From positions 1-51,561 of the forward strand of contig CAMDKY010000009.1 in the NCBI GenBank assembly GCA_945901245.1: DNA of 51,561 nucleotides, read 5' to 3'. A model generated the notes under the pieces. It did no database searches, was not told the origin of the DNA, and was given only the letters and a program-made list of their open reading frames with translations. Shown in pieces: positions 15,606 to 24,642 of the stretch (the stretch's first letter is position 1; each line of letters starts with the position of its first letter). Source of the stretch: Polynucleobacter meluiroseus (GTDB lineage Bacteria; Pseudomonadota; Gammaproteobacteria; Burkholderiales; Burkholderiaceae). A program made the translations under genes and the position numbers.

Positions 15606-16829
15606 ATGCAACCTTTTATCAAACCTATTCATTTCATTTCCGCACTGTTATTTTTAATAAACCTCCCTGTATTTGCCCAAAACATTCAATATGGAGTAAG
15701 ACCCTTTTATTTAATTGATGCCATGAAAGAGGGCCCGTTAAAAAGCAAGCTAAAAAGCTGCTCCAGTAATGTCCCCGAACGCACATCATTTTCGATTGCA
15801 CACCGCGGCGCACCCTTGCAGTTTCCAGAACATACCGTGCAGTCCAATAAGGCTGCTGCATTGATGGGGGCTGGTATTTTTGAATGTGATGTCACCTTTA
15901 CACAAGATAAACAATTAGTTTGTCGTCATGCACAGAATGATTTGCAGGCAACAACAAATATATTACTAACAAATTTAAATGAAAAGTGCACTAAATCTTT
16001 TGCCCCAGCAAGTGGCACAGAGCCTGCGATTGCGGAGTGTCGCACGACGGATATCACCCTAGAAGAATTTAAAACCCTGCGCGGCAAGATGGATGGGGTT
16101 AATAAGAATGCTAAGGATATCCAGTCCTATATTGCAGGTACGCCAAGTTGGAGGACTGAGCTGTATTCCGAGGCTGGCGGCACTTTATTAACGCATAAAG
16201 AATCCATTGCTTTATTTAAACAATTTGGTGGCAAATTTACACCTGAACTCAAGGCGCCAGTAGTGCCAATGCCTTATTTAGGCTTTACCCAGGAGCAATA
16301 TGCACAAGCGCTTATTAATGACTATAAACAGGCCGGGATTTCTCCTAAAGACGTGTTTCCACAATCGTTTAATTTGAATGATGTGATTTACTGGATTCAG
16401 AATGAACCAGAGTTTGGAAAGCAAGCAATTTATTTGGATGGTAGATATGAGCAAAAAGGGTTTAATGCGGCCGCACCTGAATCGCTAACGCCAACCATGC
16501 AAGAGCTCTATGCAAAAGGAGTGCGATATATCGCTCCTCCTATGTGGGTTTTATTGACCACGGGCAGTAATGGGGAGATTATTCCTTCAGCCTATGCTAA
16601 AGCAGCAAAAGACGCCAAATTAAACATCATTACGTGGTCTCTAGAGCGTGATGGACCCATGAATAAAGGCGGTAGTTGGTATCACCAGTCAATTAAATCT
16701 GCGATCTACACCGACGGGCAAATATATGAGGTGATAGATGTACTTGCTCAGCAAGTTGGTGTTAAGGGAATATTTTCAGACTGGCCTGCAACGGTTACGT
16801 ATTATGCTAACTGCATGGGGCTTAAATAA
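15606..16829 (+). CDS. Secreted glycerophosphodiester phosphodiesterase (GDPD)
   Basis: Cleaves deacylated phospholipids to glycerol-3-phosphate and an alcohol, usually in the periplasm. The 407-residue protein has a signal peptide (FISALLFLINLPVFA-QNI) and the GDPD TIM-barrel signatures: AHRGAPLQFPEHT with the catalytic His-Arg, ECDVTFTQDKQLVCRHA with metal and second His, and KFTPELKAP. The end includes GIFSDWPATV, the last barrel strand. It is longer than typical UgpQ or GlpQ owing to an insert around 125-195 with several cysteines. ATG 15606 was chosen over an in-frame TTG at 15591. It lies near the right end of the first island block. Confidence 0.88.
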   Translation: MQPFIKPIHFISALLFLINLPVFAQNIQYGVRPFYLIDAMKEGPLKSKLKSCSSNVPERTSFSIAHRGAPLQFPEHTVQSNKAAALMGAGIFECDVTFTQDKQLVCRHAQNDLQATTNILLTNLNEKCTKSFAPASGTEPAIAECRTTDITLEEFKTLRGKMDGVNKNAKDIQSYIAGTPSWRTELYSEAGGTLLTHKESIALFKQFGGKFTPELKAPVVPMPYLGFTQEQYAQALINDYKQAGISPKDVFPQSFNLNDVIYWIQNEPEFGKQAIYLDGRYEQKGFNAAAPESLTPTMQELYAKGVRYIAPPMWVLLTTGSNGEIIPSAYAKAAKDAKLNIITWSLERDGPMNKGGSWYHQSIKSAIYTDGQIYEVIDVLAQQVGVKGIFSDWPATVTYYANCMGLK

Positions 16830-16932
16830 GCACGTAAATAAATAAGGCTTAGGGATGACACAGTTTATTACACAGCACCATTTTTACACTATAAGTCATT
16901 GAAATAATTGGTCTTTCTAGCAGCCACGAATT

Positions 16933-16979
16933 CTTCTAAGGCGTAGGTCGCACGTTCGAATCGTGCTGGGCAGGCCAAA
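16933..16979 (+). repeat. Direct repeat copy 2 of the tRNA-Arg 3' end
   Basis: Identical over 47 bases to 11323-11369, starting at the anticodon loop and ending just past CCA. The 5' half of the tRNA is missing, so it is an attachment-site scar that closes the first island block and opens the second. Confidence 0.9.
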
Positions 16980-17507
16980 TTTCATATCGGTTCATAGATC
17001 GGTTCATATAAAAGTAGGCTGGGTGATTGTGATCGATTGTGGCTCAATCATGATCTAGCTTAGCCACAGTAGAGATCACCTTGAGTCAGCGTGGCGGATC
17101 CTGGCCAACTATGGGCAACTCAGAAGAACTTTTGACCCTGAAGATCGGGTGTCGGTTTTAACCGAATGTAGAGTGTCCGGTTACGAGACGGTCGGGCGGC
17201 TCTTATAGGATGCCATGCGGACGATCAAAACTTGGTAATTGGTGGTGGCTGAGTGGTGGAGATCGGCCAGTAAGAGTCACTGAGATAAGGGCAATTTGTT
17301 GTTTCTGACAGACGCAAAACCCGTAAAACAGCCCATACAAGAGTGCGGGGGGGGTTACCCTAAGTTTTCATGAAATAAGCCATAAAGTATTTGACCTATC
17401 TCAATAAGGTAGGCAATCTACTAGCAACAGACCTTCGAGCTGACTTGGCATCCCGCCCAGCCTAGCGCTCAAGTGTATTGTTGAATTTCACAATCTAAAA
17501 GTTTTTT
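16980..17507. other. Non-coding stretch after the attachment scar
   Basis: About 530 bases with no believable gene. TGTGGCT and AGCCACA near 17040-17075 could form a weak stem, and TTCATA-type words repeat just after the scar (16980-17010). The higher G/C of 17090-17340 compared with neighbouring island DNA suggests a decayed insertion element, but no transposase fragment could be read with confidence. The promoter of the cytochrome gene must be near the right end. Confidence 0.4.
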
Positions 17508-19223
17508 ATGAACATAAGTAATGTCTTCAACTCTTTTGCGGGAAAACTCTCTATGCGCTCTATGCCCACCTTGAAAATATCCATGCTCGCGCGTGGCGTG
17601 ATGTTTTCTTTCCTTGGATTGATGTTGGTTAGTTGCGGTGGCGACAGCAATGTCAGCGACTCAGGTAATAGGGGGGTGGTTGCGCTTGATCAAGGGCCTA
17701 ACTGGAATCCGACCAATCAGGCAGCCTTTTACTATCTTGATCAAGGCTCTTGGATCATGCCTTATGAATGGGCAAAGGCCCTTAAGTTACCAAATGGCCA
17801 ATCGTTTTTAAGTCAGCTCTCGAGCAGCTACGGCTATATACCAGATCCAGTCAGCCCGAGCAATCCAGAAGGCTTGCCCGTTGGCTTTTTAGTTGCAAAT
17901 CCTGGCACTAAAAACCAACAGTTATCCATGAACTGTGCCGCCTGCCACACCCGACAGATAGAAGTTGCTGGAAATAAATACCGCGTTGATGGAGGACCCG
18001 CGTTTTCTAATACATACGCATTATTTAAGGGGATTGATCTTATTGTTGGCAATACCCTTTCAGACCAAGCGGCCTTTGATGCATTTCAAGCTGCCGTTCA
18101 AGTTCCTGCAGAGACCTTACGTACGCAGTTAAACACTTGGTATAAACCTTACAACACCTTAATGACGGGGTCATTGCCGACCGAGCATTGGGGAATTGGC
18201 AGGCTTGACGCAGTGGCGATGCTTCAAAACAGAGTGTCGGGCTTAGATATTGGCCCCGATGGGAACCAAAATATCATTGCCTCAAACATTGCGGTTGCCG
18301 CCCAGCCTGTGCGTCCTCCTTTTATTTGGAATTCTGGCAAACAAGACTACACACAATGGGCAGGGACAAGCGTCAACGGTGATGCCACTTATGCCTTTTC
18401 GCGTAACACGGGAGAAGCATTGGGGGTCTTCGCACTCTTTAAACCTAAAAGGGATCCGGCGGTTGTTGGCGGCGTCAATTTTTTAAAAGAGAATTCGATC
18501 AAGTACGAGACTGTGAACAATATCCAAACTTTTGTCGATCAAATCGGACCCCCAAAATGGCCATGGCCGGTTGACAATGCGATGGCGTTAAAAGGCAAAG
18601 TACTCTACGAAATAACTTGCGCGTCATGCCATGGGATTAAAAAAGGGGAGAATCGACCCGGCAATACCAACACATGGGCAACGCCTGTTCAAAATGTAGG
18701 AACAGATAAATCGTACTATAAAAACTTTACCGTACCCACCACGAGTAGTGGCATTTTAACTGGCCTCACTGTCCCTTTTTCAACTAATATTGTGCCCGCA
18801 TCAGGGGCTGCTTCCGTCTCGTTATTCGATGTGGCAAATTCGTCTGCCTTGGTGCAACTCAACCCATCCATTGATCTGAACATCAAAGCCCCCAACCGTG
18901 AAGTGGGATCGTTTGAGTCTAAAGTTTTACAAGGTGTCTGGTCAGCAGCGCCTTATCTCCATAATGGTTCTGTACCAACCTTGGCTGCACTGTTAACTCC
19001 TTCCGCATCCCGTCCAACAAGTTTTCAGGTTGGGCCCGTCTACGACACCACTAATGTTGGTCTTGCAACTGATCAACCTGGGGGCTCTGCAACGGTGCGT
19101 GTGACAACGGATTGCGCAACGATGAATGGTAATAGTAATTGCGGACATGAAGGACCTGGGTTCGGAACCAATTTAACGCCAGATGAGAAAAAGGCTTTGA
19201 TCGAGTACCTAAAAACCCTGTAA
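17508..19223 (+). CDS. Dihaem c-type cytochrome lipoprotein, RoxA/peroxidase-like (paralogue 1)
   Basis: Exported 571-residue protein with two covalent haem sites, CAACH (143-147) and CASCH (371-375), and a lipobox LVSC (Cys43), so probably anchored to a membrane facing the periplasm. Conserved wording (DQGSWIMPYEWAKAL, RVDGGPAFSN, WGIGRLDAVAM, PYLHNGSVPTLAALL) fits the dihaem peroxidase / RoxA-like rubber-oxygenase family, many members of which are untested. No electron-transfer partner lies nearby. A close paralogue follows at 19506. The start is uncertain: ATG codons at 17553 or 17583 would give a more usual signal-peptide length. Oxygenase versus peroxidase cannot be decided. Confidence 0.78.
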   Translation: MNISNVFNSFAGKLSMRSMPTLKISMLARGVMFSFLGLMLVSCGGDSNVSDSGNRGVVALDQGPNWNPTNQAAFYYLDQGSWIMPYEWAKALKLPNGQSFLSQLSSSYGYIPDPVSPSNPEGLPVGFLVANPGTKNQQLSMNCAACHTRQIEVAGNKYRVDGGPAFSNTYALFKGIDLIVGNTLSDQAAFDAFQAAVQVPAETLRTQLNTWYKPYNTLMTGSLPTEHWGIGRLDAVAMLQNRVSGLDIGPDGNQNIIASNIAVAAQPVRPPFIWNSGKQDYTQWAGTSVNGDATYAFSRNTGEALGVFALFKPKRDPAVVGGVNFLKENSIKYETVNNIQTFVDQIGPPKWPWPVDNAMALKGKVLYEITCASCHGIKKGENRPGNTNTWATPVQNVGTDKSYYKNFTVPTTSSGILTGLTVPFSTNIVPASGAASVSLFDVANSSALVQLNPSIDLNIKAPNREVGSFESKVLQGVWSAAPYLHNGSVPTLAALLTPSASRPTSFQVGPVYDTTNVGLATDQPGGSATVRVTTDCATMNGNSNCGHEGPGFGTNLTPDEKKALIEYLKTL

Positions 19224-19318
19224 CTTAAATATCGTAATTTTTTTCTATTTGATCTGACCTAATTTTAAGAGTGCAGCTCATGCGAGATTAATTTTGTGTT
19301 GAAGGGCTGCTGTGGGTC
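19218..19318. repeat. 101-bp repeat at the 3' end of cytochrome gene 1
   Basis: Begins in the last sense codon and runs 95 bases past the stop. Only two differences were seen from 21201-21301, behind the second cytochrome gene, far closer than the coding regions are to each other. Confidence 0.85.
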
Positions 19319-19505
19319 GACTTCTGCCTTTATCAGCCGGCGGCTTTAATTGTTTCTGCCCCCATTAGTAAAGCAGACCCTCATGAGCAAATTAAGGGGG
19401 TTTTCCCATTTGCGTGATTTTGTTATATTTGCAATTATTTATCAGTAACAACTTTCGAATATAAAAGTTATCAGTTATCAAAAATATGATGAATCTGCTC
19501 GAATA

Positions 19506-21206
19506 ATGCCCTCACCCTTTATGTTTATTCGAGCGCTTTTACTCGTATTTCCGATTTTTATGCTGGCAGGCTGTGGTAATGGTGGTGGGAGTAGCTCAAC
19601 TGCAACGACTAGTAATGTAATCTCTATTAATCAAGGCGCTGATTGGTCTACTGAAAACCAAGCAGAATTCTATTCTAAGGATCAAGGCTCTTGGATCATT
19701 CCATACGCATGGGCAGTTGCTCTAAAATTACCCGACGGCCAGTCTTTCTTAAGCAGCTTAACCAGCACTTACGGCTATTTGCCCAGCCCAGTAAGTCCAT
19801 CCAATCCAGAGGGTCTGCCAGTGGGATTTTTAGTGGCCAATCCCGGGACCAATAATCAGCAGTTTTCCATTAATTGTGCTGCATGCCATACCCGTCAAAT
19901 CCAAGTATCAGGTTTAAATTATCGGGTTGATGGAGGCCCAGCCTTTTCTAATTTATATGCCTTCTTTCAAGGCCTCGATCAAGCAGTTGGCTATACGCTT
20001 TCAAATCAAGCCGCATTTAATGCATTTCAGGCTGCTGTTCAGGTTGAGGCAAATGAATTGCGCGCACAGTTAACGCAATGGTACAAACCTTACAACAGCC
20101 TTATGAGCAAAGCATTACCAACAACGCCTTGGGGCATTGGTAGGGCTGACGCAGTTGGTATGATTCAAAATCGATTATCAGGCCTGGATATTGGCCCAGC
20201 ATCAAATAGTCATGTGATTGAAGGAAATATAGCGGTAGCTGCTCAGCCCGTACGCTATCCTTTTTTGTGGAATTCATGGATACAAGACTTTAGCGAGTGG
20301 GCCGGTACAAATGTCAATGGCAATCCATCCTATGCTTTAGCGCGTAATTCGGGTCAAGCAATCGGAGTCTTCGCCCATTTTTTTCCTCAAGCAGATCCAG
20401 CGGTACCAGGCGGTGTTAATTTCAAGACGCAGAATTCAATCAAGTACGATAACTTGTTGCGGATTGAACAATTAGTCCGTCAAATAGGACCACCTCAATG
20501 GCCTTGGGCAATCAATCGGCAACTAGCCAATCAAGGGTGGGTATTGTTTGAGGCGAACTGTGCCTCATGCCACAAGGTACAGCCTGGCGCCCCTCGTCCA
20601 GGCAATAGCAATACCTGGCTTACTCAAGTGTTAGATGTTGGAACGGACAGCTCGTACTATTCAAACTTTAACATCCCTACCATTAGCAGCGGTATTTTGA
20701 GTGGAATTATACCTCCTTATGAAACTAATCCCGTGCCAGCTACTGGAGCAACCTCAATCAGCTTGGTAACTGCAGCAAATGTTTCTGCACTAAAGCAATG
20801 GGATCCAAATATTGATTTAAGTGACAGGCCACCAACTCGGCCATGTAACTCTAGCGCCAAGCGATCTTCTAACGCTCCCAATGGCAATGGCAATTGTTTT
20901 GCTTATGAGTCCAAGGTGATGCAAGGGGTTTGGGCATCTGCACCCTTTCTTCATAATGGTTCTGTTCCGACCCTGGCTGCATTACTAACCCCTCAAGGAT
21001 CACGTCCGAGCAGTTTTCAGGTTGGTCCTGTCTACGACACTACCAACATTGGTCTTGCAGCCACTCAACCTGGAGGCTCTGCAACGGTACGTGTGACAAC
21101 GGATTGCTCGATTCAGGTTGGCAACAGCAATTGCGGGCATGAGTATGGCACCACTCTATCCCCAAATGAAAAGAGTGCTCTATTAGAGTATCTTAAAAAC
21201 CTGTAA
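19506..21206 (+). CDS. Dihaem c-type cytochrome lipoprotein, RoxA/peroxidase-like (paralogue 2)
   Basis: Exported 566-residue paralogue of the preceding protein. Signal peptide with lipobox LAGC (Cys23), haem sites CAACH (124-128) and CASCH (352-356), and the same blocks (DQGSWIIPYAWAVALKL, WGIGRADAVGM, PFLHNGSVPTLAALL). Many stretches are identical between the two, yet this copy has an insert of about 20 residues with a Cys pair near 450 (RPCNSSAKRSSNAPNGNGNC). Substrate unknown. The separate 280-bp upstream gap shows no similarity to that of copy 1, so the two may be regulated differently. Confidence 0.78.
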   Translation: MPSPFMFIRALLLVFPIFMLAGCGNGGGSSSTATTSNVISINQGADWSTENQAEFYSKDQGSWIIPYAWAVALKLPDGQSFLSSLTSTYGYLPSPVSPSNPEGLPVGFLVANPGTNNQQFSINCAACHTRQIQVSGLNYRVDGGPAFSNLYAFFQGLDQAVGYTLSNQAAFNAFQAAVQVEANELRAQLTQWYKPYNSLMSKALPTTPWGIGRADAVGMIQNRLSGLDIGPASNSHVIEGNIAVAAQPVRYPFLWNSWIQDFSEWAGTNVNGNPSYALARNSGQAIGVFAHFFPQADPAVPGGVNFKTQNSIKYDNLLRIEQLVRQIGPPQWPWAINRQLANQGWVLFEANCASCHKVQPGAPRPGNSNTWLTQVLDVGTDSSYYSNFNIPTISSGILSGIIPPYETNPVPATGATSISLVTAANVSALKQWDPNIDLSDRPPTRPCNSSAKRSSNAPNGNGNCFAYESKVMQGVWASAPFLHNGSVPTLAALLTPQGSRPSSFQVGPVYDTTNIGLAATQPGGSATVRVTTDCSIQVGNSNCGHEYGTTLSPNEKSALLEYLKNL

Positions 21207-21301
21207 CTTAAATATCGTAATTTTTTTCTATTTGATTTAACCTAATTTTAAGAGTGCAGCTCATGCGAGATTAATTTTGTGTTGAAGGGCTGCTGTGGGT
21301 C
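21201..21301. repeat. 101-bp repeat at the 3' end of cytochrome gene 2
   Basis: Second copy of 19218-19318. The shared segment contains imperfectly matching arms GCAGCTC and GGGCTGC but no T-run after them, so a terminator role is unclear. Confidence 0.85.
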
Positions 21302-21510
21302 ATAAGCCGCCGCCCAACCCTCATTTAAAAGGATGCTTAAAAATGTCGGTTTACTCGACAAATTAGACATCTGACCATCCAACCGCCTGCGGATGCCAAG
21401 CCATATCCACCCAATTCCACTCAACGCCAAGGTTCTCGGTGTCTACTGGACGCAAAACCCCAACACCTCGATGTTATTGTTTTTAGTGTTGTTCTAGCTC
21501 ATTTTTAAAG

Positions 21511-21558
21511 CTTCTAAGGCCCAGGTCGCACGTTCGAATCGTGCTGGGCAGGCCAAAA
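21511..21558 (+). repeat. Direct repeat copy 3 of the tRNA-Arg 3' end
   Basis: Forty-eight bases matching 11323-11370 with two changes (GTA to CCA after AAGGC). It closes the second island block. The two differences suggest an older or foreign tRNA-Arg end. Confidence 0.88.
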
Positions 21559-21572
21559 ACCTCTCGGTCCGT

Positions 21573-21705
21573 ACCGGACACACGGTTTACATCCGGTACC
21601 GACCACATAGTTTACAGTTGCCGTTCCACGGCATAGAGCGGTCCCTCTTATGCCAAAAACTGTAAAGTATGTGTCCGGTATAAAGTGTTAACTATGTGTC
21701 GGGTA
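21573..21705. repeat. Nested inverted repeats, possible insertion-element relic
   Basis: ACCGACCACATAGTTTACAG (21597-21616) faces CTGTAAAGTATGTGTCCGGT (21660-21679), and outside them ACCGGACACACGGTTTAC (21573-21590) faces GTTAACTATGTGTCGGGT (21688-21705). All four are variants of one word built on GTAAAC-TATGTG-TCCGGT. The interior has no gene. They look like ends of insertion elements collapsed on each other; the family is not certain. Confidence 0.5.
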
Positions 21706-21759
21706 GTACAGTGCAGGGTAGGCCAATTCAACTAAAATCATTCTTTAAGGCCATATTTT

Positions 21760-21972
21760 ATGAAGAGATTACTTCTATTAAGTATTGCGTTAACTACCAC
21801 AGTTCTTGCGGGCTGCAAGGGTGAGGATGCGTTAGAAAAATGCGTTCAAGCCAACATTAATTCTGATATCGAGAGCGGCAAGCTCAAAAAGACCGATTCT
21901 GCAGCAATCAAACAATTTGAGCTAATGCATAGAGCAAGCTGCATTGATAATATGACGCCTAAAGCGTATTAA
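21760..21972 (+). CDS. Small predicted lipoprotein (70 aa)
   Basis: Seventy residues with signal peptide and lipobox LAGC (Cys18): KRLLLLSIALTTTVLAGC. The mature part is charged and holds two more cysteines (EKCVQANI, RASCIDN) that could form one disulfide. AAGG lies upstream. The family is not recognised; likely an envelope protein just outside the island's right scar. Confidence 0.65.
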   Translation: MKRLLLLSIALTTTVLAGCKGEDALEKCVQANINSDIESGKLKKTDSAAIKQFELMHRASCIDNMTPKAY

Positions 21973-22042
21973 TTTCTTGCTGGTTTAGGCTTCAACTAGT
22001 TATTAAGATAAAAGAATCAATTGACAGAGCAAACGAAAGGGC

Positions 22043-22222
22043 ATGCCTGCCGGAATGAATTGCAAAGAATGTAAATTTTTCTACATTACTTGGGATAAGC
22101 GATTTCCTAATGGCTGTAAGCTATATGAAATCAAATCAAAAACAACTCCCGATGCTCAAGTTTTGATCAATACCGGCATTGCATGCTTGGGCTATCAACC
22201 CAAAGTGAATGCAAACCCCTAG
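22043..22222 (+). CDS. Small four-cysteine protein (59 aa)
   Basis: A frame of 59 residues starting at ATG 22043 (AAAGGG just upstream); a second ATG is at 22055. The pattern CKECKFFYITWDKRFPNGC, then IACLGYQP, gives four cysteines in a C-x2-C, C, C order as in small zinc- or iron-binding proteins often seen in betaproteobacteria. Function unknown. Confidence 0.6.
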   Translation: MPAGMNCKECKFFYITWDKRFPNGCKLYEIKSKTTPDAQVLINTGIACLGYQPKVNANP

Positions 22223-22323
22223 TGTTGGGTTCAGTTGAATGCACTGGTTGCGAAAATTTCCTGCAAAAGAGCTCTTTTAAGCCTTGGTTGTGTATGTATG
22301 CAGTAGTGCCATCGGGCGACTTC

Positions 22324-22518
22324 TTATTTTAGGGTTTTGAGTACGACTTTTAATTTAGCTTCCTTAATCATGCGGTTTCGGAATGCAATGAAAGCCTCAT
22401 TGGAATCAAAAGCCTCAACCGATTCTTGTTCAATACGGCCATCAGCCATTTTGAAGGTGATGACCCAGTGTTTGGCTAGGTCTGTGGGTTCGATTGAGAT
22501 CACTTCATATTTCTTCAT
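22324..22518 (-). CDS. Hypothetical protein (64 aa)
   Basis: Small soluble protein reading KKYEVISIEPTDLAKHWVIT then EAFIAFRNRMIKEAKLKVV. It looks like a two- or three-strand sheet followed by a helix, with no signal or membrane segment. No family recognised; believable because of ordinary composition and because the surrounding region has no competing gene. Confidence 0.5.
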   Translation of the reverse strand: MKKYEVISIEPTDLAKHWVITFKMADGRIEQESVEAFDSNEAFIAFRNRMIKEAKLKVVLKTLK

Positions 22519-22823
22519 TACTTGATTGTCACTCAGTTAGAAAGATCCCGGCAATTATCTTTCCCAGCCTCGAAATTCTGCCCTTTATTGAGCTGTTTTT
22601 ACTAGATTTGATTGGGACGGCTATTGGCTAGATAGGTGTCAACTGCTTTAGATCCGCAATGGTTCATGTGAGCTACTACATCAATTCGCGAATGGAGGCG
22701 AACCCAATTTTTTAAGGGAATGCGATTGATCACCTTGGTAATGACAGCGTGTATTGCAAATGTGTTTACCTTGTCAATGACGTATGCTAAATTTAATTAA
22801 ACCATTCCGATGAAGGCAAATCC
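22519..22823. other. Intergenic stretch with a possible gene relic on the minus strand
   Basis: About 300 bases. A minus-strand frame is open from 22796 to 22602 and reads like real protein (RIPLKNWVRLHSRIDVVAHM, then SKAVDTYLANSRP), but it has no ATG at its head and only a GTG at 22733 without ribosome site. It may be the tail of a decayed gene or a 43-residue protein. The promoter of the FMN protein at 22824 must also lie here. Confidence 0.35.
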
Positions 22824-24461
22824 ATGACACGCTTTACTGTATGGCAAATCACGATTGCGCTTACGGCTTTCTGTGCCTATCTCTTGCTGCAGAATCCAGA
22901 CTCCATCAAAACATGGGCGGCCTTCATCATTTTTTTATCGTTGGCTTTACTTGGGGTTGCAGACCGCGTTCAACGAAAACATGCCATATTGCAAAATTAT
23001 CCAGTTATTGGACACCTACGCTTTTTATTGGAATTTATACGGCCAGAAATTCGGCAATATTTTTTAGAATCTGATACTGACAAGTTACCTTTTTCACGCA
23101 ATCAAAGGGGTCTTGTTTATCAGAGATCAAAAAATTTATCTGACCATAGACCATTTGGAACCCTAGAAAATATCTATGCAAATGGTTATGAGTGGCTCAA
23201 TTTTTCCAATGCCGTTTCAAAGGCGGGCGAAGTTAAACCTGATCTTCGCGTAATGGTGGGTGGGACCCTGTGCACGCAGCCTTACCCCCTATCATTATTA
23301 AATGTCTCGGCAATGAGCTTTGGCTCGCTCTCAGCAAATGCAGTTTTAGCCCTAAATAAAGGCGCTAGTTTAGGGGGGTTTGCACAAGATACTGGAGAGG
23401 GTTCAGTTTCAAAATACCATCGGGTTTATGGCGGTGATTTAATTTGGGAAATTGGATCTGGATATTTTGGGTGTCGTGACAATAATGGTTTTTTTGATAT
23501 TGAGAAATTTAGTATTGTTGCCAATGATCCGCAAATAAAAATGATTGAAATTAAGCTGTCTCAAGGTGCAAAACCGGGGCATGGCGGTATATTGCCTGCT
23601 GCAAAAATTACTCCGGAGATTGCGGAAACTCGCGGAATTGAGATGGGTGCCGATTGCATTTCTCCCAGTAAGCATAGTGCATTTGAAACGCCTGAGGGCA
23701 TGCTTGAATTTATACAATTATTACGTCAGCGATCCAATGGAAAGCCTGTTGGATTTAAGTTGTGTATTGGCAAGCCGGAGGATTGGTTTGAAATGGTGCA
23801 TGCCATGATGAGCACAAAACTAAGGCCAGACTTCATCGTAGTTGATGGCAGTGAGGGTGGAACGGGTTCGGCCCCAGTCGAATACATAGATCATGTTGGG
23901 ATGCCAATGCGAGATGGATTACGTTTAGTGCATTCAACATTGGTTGGTGTCAATTTACGCTCAGAAATTAAGATTGGCGCTGCAGGAAAAATCATTTCTG
24001 CATTTGATATGGCTCGGGTAATTGCTCTTGGGGCGGATTGGTGTAATTCTGCCAGGGGCTTTATGTTTGCGATAGGGTGTATTCAAGCCCGTAGTTGTAA
24101 CACTGATTTTTGCCCCACTGGTGTTGCTACGCAAGATCCATCAAGACAAAAAGCATTAAACCCCTTGGATAAAGGCGATCGGGTATATCACTTTCATAAA
24201 AATACCTTACATGCATTTTCAGAGTTGTTAACAGCTGCTGGCATTAGTAATGCAGCTGACTTGAGCCCAGATTTAATTATGAAGCGGGATGAAAATGGCA
24301 TTGCTAAACCACTTTCACACAATTTGTTGCATATTGATGCGGGTTCTCTTCTCTTAGACGATAGCTCAAACGCATTTAAAGGTAGTTACGCCTATTTAGG
24401 TGAAGCTTGGCAACAAGTAAAAAGTAGGGTTAGAAGCACTACCCGTCAAATGCCGCACTAA
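22824..24461 (+). CDS. FMN-binding glutamate synthase-like protein with membrane anchor
   Basis: A 545-residue protein related to the FMN/Fe-S synthase domain of glutamate synthase (GltB C-terminal half), without the glutaminase domain. One or two N-terminal hydrophobic segments (about 8-45) probably anchor it to the membrane. Visible motifs: NVSAMSFGSLSANAVLALN, KPGHGGILPAAKIT, VVDGSEGGTGSAPVE, and the cysteine cluster IQARSCNTDFCPTGVATQ that binds a 3Fe-4S centre in GltS. Standalone members of this family are common but largely unstudied; a generic glutamate synthase name would mislead. It stands alone, with gaps of 300 and 180 bp on either side. Confidence 0.82.
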   Translation: MTRFTVWQITIALTAFCAYLLLQNPDSIKTWAAFIIFLSLALLGVADRVQRKHAILQNYPVIGHLRFLLEFIRPEIRQYFLESDTDKLPFSRNQRGLVYQRSKNLSDHRPFGTLENIYANGYEWLNFSNAVSKAGEVKPDLRVMVGGTLCTQPYPLSLLNVSAMSFGSLSANAVLALNKGASLGGFAQDTGEGSVSKYHRVYGGDLIWEIGSGYFGCRDNNGFFDIEKFSIVANDPQIKMIEIKLSQGAKPGHGGILPAAKITPEIAETRGIEMGADCISPSKHSAFETPEGMLEFIQLLRQRSNGKPVGFKLCIGKPEDWFEMVHAMMSTKLRPDFIVVDGSEGGTGSAPVEYIDHVGMPMRDGLRLVHSTLVGVNLRSEIKIGAAGKIISAFDMARVIALGADWCNSARGFMFAIGCIQARSCNTDFCPTGVATQDPSRQKALNPLDKGDRVYHFHKNTLHAFSELLTAAGISNAADLSPDLIMKRDENGIAKPLSHNLLHIDAGSLLLDDSSNAFKGSYAYLGEAWQQVKSRVRSTTRQMPH

Positions 24462-24642
24462 AACAAGCATTTGGTTTGAATCGTGTTTGCTTAATTGTTC
24501 GTAGTAGGTTTCCCACCACTTAAGTCATAGCTTGCACCTTCCAATCGAGCTGGAAAGATCAAAAGATGTTTGGTCTTTATCGGATAGAGGCCTTACATTC
24601 AATATTGTCCGTTGTAATTTGGCGATATTTTTGTGCTTGTAA

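Noticed and set aside
21248-21430. Minus-strand frame of 60 codons crossing the 101-bp repeat
   Set aside because: The frame is broken in the first copy of the repeat and has no ribosome site, so coding is not supported.
22222-22326. Plus-strand frame from a GTG with a C-x2-C pair (about 34 codons)
   Set aside because: Too short, no ribosome site, and its end runs into the stop region of the opposite gene at 22324.
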